Below are positions 61,541 to 64,000 of a DNA stretch of 64,000 nucleotides, piece by piece. Under the pieces are notes generated by a model. That model was not told the DNA's origin, did no database searches, and saw only the letters and a program-made list of their open reading frames with translations. The stretch's first letter is position 1, and each line of letters begins with the position of its first letter. The position numbers and the translations under genes are program-made. Source of the DNA: Balaenoptera acutorostrata (lineage: Eukaryota > Chordata > Mammalia > Artiodactyla > Balaenopteridae); assembly GCF_949987535.1 (NCBI RefSeq), contig NC_080081.1:52090153-52154152 (forward strand), given 5' to 3'.

Positions 61541-62400
61541 GAAGCCAATATTTAAGGTTTGATCCAACCTCATCTTCTTGTAGTTTCTTTTCCTTGTTCT
61601 CTTTGTTAAATTTCTAGATGTTCTATGGTTTCAATTGTTGGTCTCACGGAGCTATCATCCTCCTCTTAGTTGATTATCAAAAACAATTGTTTTCAACAAT
61701 ACTCATATTCTTGAATTTCACCAAACTCTGTTCTTAAAAAGTTTGTTACTGAGGAGAGAGCTCTAGAAGTATTTACTCTTATGGTTGGCTTCTCCCTATG
61801 GAAAAGATGTCTTTACTAGTCTCCAGACCTAGGGGCAGGGACTTCTTCTCTTGGAATAATACCCTTACTTTACAACTGGGTTCCTGGATAGGGTGATAGT
61901 ATCTGGGCTTCTTGGCTTGCTACATCCACCATGGAACCTCTATTCTATAAGCAAGCTGAAGCAAGGGTAATCAGGATCCAGTATTTTTGGTCTGCTGTCC
62001 TTGAGAAAGAGCTTCTGCCCTACAGATGCAGGCTGGTTGGAGGAATGGAGCCCCACATCTTTCTGTCTCTCTTCCTGGAATAGAGTTCAGTGCTGAATGA
62101 AGATGGAGCCCTGTGTTCTTGTGCTCTGTTTCTACAACAGAAATTCGGGGGTGGGGAATAAGTGGGTCTTGAATCAAATGACATAGATTTACACTGTTTT
62201 AACCAAGACGTAGTAGATTTTCTGGAATAAATATTTCTCCATTTACTTATTCATTTACTTTATCCATTCCCTTATGCATATGACCCTTAAGATAATTTCC
62301 TGAGACTTTAAGTGTTGTCTTTTAAAATAATTTAAAAAAAAAAATTCTGGTTGTCTTGCTGGGAACAGGATCTATGGAGCTGCCTATACTACCATTCTAG
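61541..62400 (-). mobile_element. Possible old L1 5'UTR fragment
   Basis: More GC and pyrimidine-rich than its surroundings. The right end 'tctggttgtcttgctgggaa' (62346-62365) followed by 'accattctagaaatat' has the look of an inverted L1 5' start. Frames inside (61971-62177) are chance. This needs an alignment to be firm. Confidence 0.35.
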
Positions 62401-64000
62401 AAATATCATATAAATTTTATAAAGGTGATCATTGTGTGCTTCATGACACATGAGCAAAAAATTGAAGAACTTGAGAAAATTGACCCCCCCAAATATATTG
62501 AGAAGTAACAGTCCAAGTTAAGGGAATAGCAAACACAAAATCCCTAAATTAGTACCATTTCTAATAAGTTTACAGAAAAGAAAGGACTCTTGCATAGATG
62601 AAGAGGAGTGACCAATACATAGATATTTAGTTTTCTTTGATGATGGTAAAGTGAATGCAATTATTTAAATATCTTCAACCACCAGCTCTGTACCAAGATT
62701 TTCCACATCTATTTCTGCTTAGATATACCTTACTAACATTACTTCCATTACTTCAAACTCAATATGTCTAAAAGTAATATCATCTTTTTAAAATTAACTA
62801 TATGTTTTGAGGACAGAGTAAACACAAGTAAAAGTCAGTCTTCTTTCTGTCATATGTCCTATTCTATTGTAATTTGTCTAAATTCCTCAACTCACTGTAC
62901 ACTTTTAAGCTTTTATAATGATCATCATCTATTATTTCTCTTTCAGGTTAAATGACAAGGGACAAATTCATCAGATTAATTTAATTGCTCAGAAAGTCAA
63001 TGTCAGTGTTTATATGTATAAGATGGTTAGAGATTAAGGTTACTCTTATCAGAACTGGACTTTGGACTTTTGTAAAAAGTTTGGACTTTTTTTGTTAAAA
63101 AAAAAGATATTTTTATAAGTTAGCTGGTATCAGCAGTCTCCATAGTGGCCCAAGGATGGGACTATTTAGTTTATGACAACTTTATTTTGTGATCTGTGGG
63201 CTTCTCTCCTCTTAAATCATATACAGGCTCTAAGAATATAGTAGACTGTGGAAAAGGTTTATTTTGGTGCTATAAATAGAGGCACTTCTTCATTCTTCAA
63301 TGAGACATAACATAATTGCTTTAATGGAGCCAAAGAAATAAATTCTGAGATAATAATAGCATTTAATATAACCTTATAGTTTTACAAATGAGATGAAACT
63401 AAATTGTAGCATTTGATATCATCAACAGTTTAAAACCCTTATTTCTCTACAGTCTCTGAAATGAAAGGTCATTGGGGCATAAAATCTGTACTACCATGAT
63501 ATAGAAACCATAATTGCATTAACATATATTTGAAATGTTTAAATTAAACCTATTAAAAGGACTATCTTGGGAATTTTCCCATCTCTGTCTTATTGAATTT
63601 TAACTTTACAAATAACACTAATGGGTAGTTTTAACTTATTCACTTTCAAAACTACATAAATAAGATATCAAAATCTATGTGTTCCTCCCTAGGTTGTGTT
63701 CAGATCAATATACACTTTTGGCCCAGGGCACATCATTTTCCCCATACTATCATAGTGCTATTACTTCTTTTTAAATGAATCTCTTTCCCTCTGTAGTCCC
63801 TTCTTTCTTTGCTGCTTAGTTAGTTCACTGCCTCTGATCAATTTTCCCTGAGCCTCATTCCAAAGTGCCCTTTCCCACTCCCAGCAATCGGACTTGCTAA
63901 TGCTGCTCATCACTGTTTTATAACGCTTAACAGTCACCACTAACTCCTTCAAGACAATTAGGCTTCCCATGTGGCCTCATGACCAAAATTCTCATCGGTG
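62401..64000. other. Unassigned AT-rich DNA to the right edge
   Basis: No gene, RNA gene or repeat family recognised in the last 1.6 kb. The short frames at 62764-62955 and 63761-63970 show no domain. Confidence 0.5.

Overview
This window looks like non-genic nuclear DNA from a mammal, most likely a cetacean (whale or dolphin). It is AT-rich and contains no intact host gene, exon series, rRNA, tRNA gene or CRISPR array that I can support. The lineage call rests on the repeats. There are seven tRNA-derived SINEs of the CHR type (cetacean/hippo/ruminant group) and many LINE-1 copies of cetartiodactyl type. There is no primate Alu, rodent B1, pig PRE-1 or ruminant BovB/Bov-A2 that I can see. Family names come from remembered consensus features, not from a database search.

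Layout. 1-4935: a minus L1 ORF2 fragment, then a long decayed plus-strand L1M. 5585-6085: an L1 3' end. 6905-18540: one ancient minus-strand L1M broken by four younger events. These are an L1 3' end carrying extra downstream sequence, a roughly full-length L1MA9-like element (with SINEs), a 5'-inverted young L1, and a further SINE. 18602-20850: another minus L1M. 21489-22540: an L1 whose 5'UTR is joined directly to its 3' end. 22541-26094: mostly unique DNA with a MIR, a 65-bp tandem duplication and an L1MA9-like 3'UTR. 26095-31882: a nearly full-length but dead minus L1 with recognisable ORF1 and ORF2.

31883-42100 is mostly unassigned AT-rich DNA. It contains an L1 3' end with a perfect 17-bp target duplication, a SINE, an ERVL solo LTR inside an old L1M, a second ERVL-type LTR and AT microsatellites. 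42115-48700 is a second nested L1 stack with two SINEs. 51230-55028 is a further minus L1M cluster holding a MaLR LTR. 55029-64000 is mainly unassigned, with a MIR, an L1MA 3' end, an isolated 38-base poly(A), a full-length SINE and a probable class I ERV LTR.

Nothing here forms an operon, pathway or defence system. What the window records is retrotransposition history: target-primed insertion, twin priming, probable 3' transduction, internal deletion and nesting. All protein-coding similarity belongs to inactive L1 ORF1/ORF2. No novel biological system was found.
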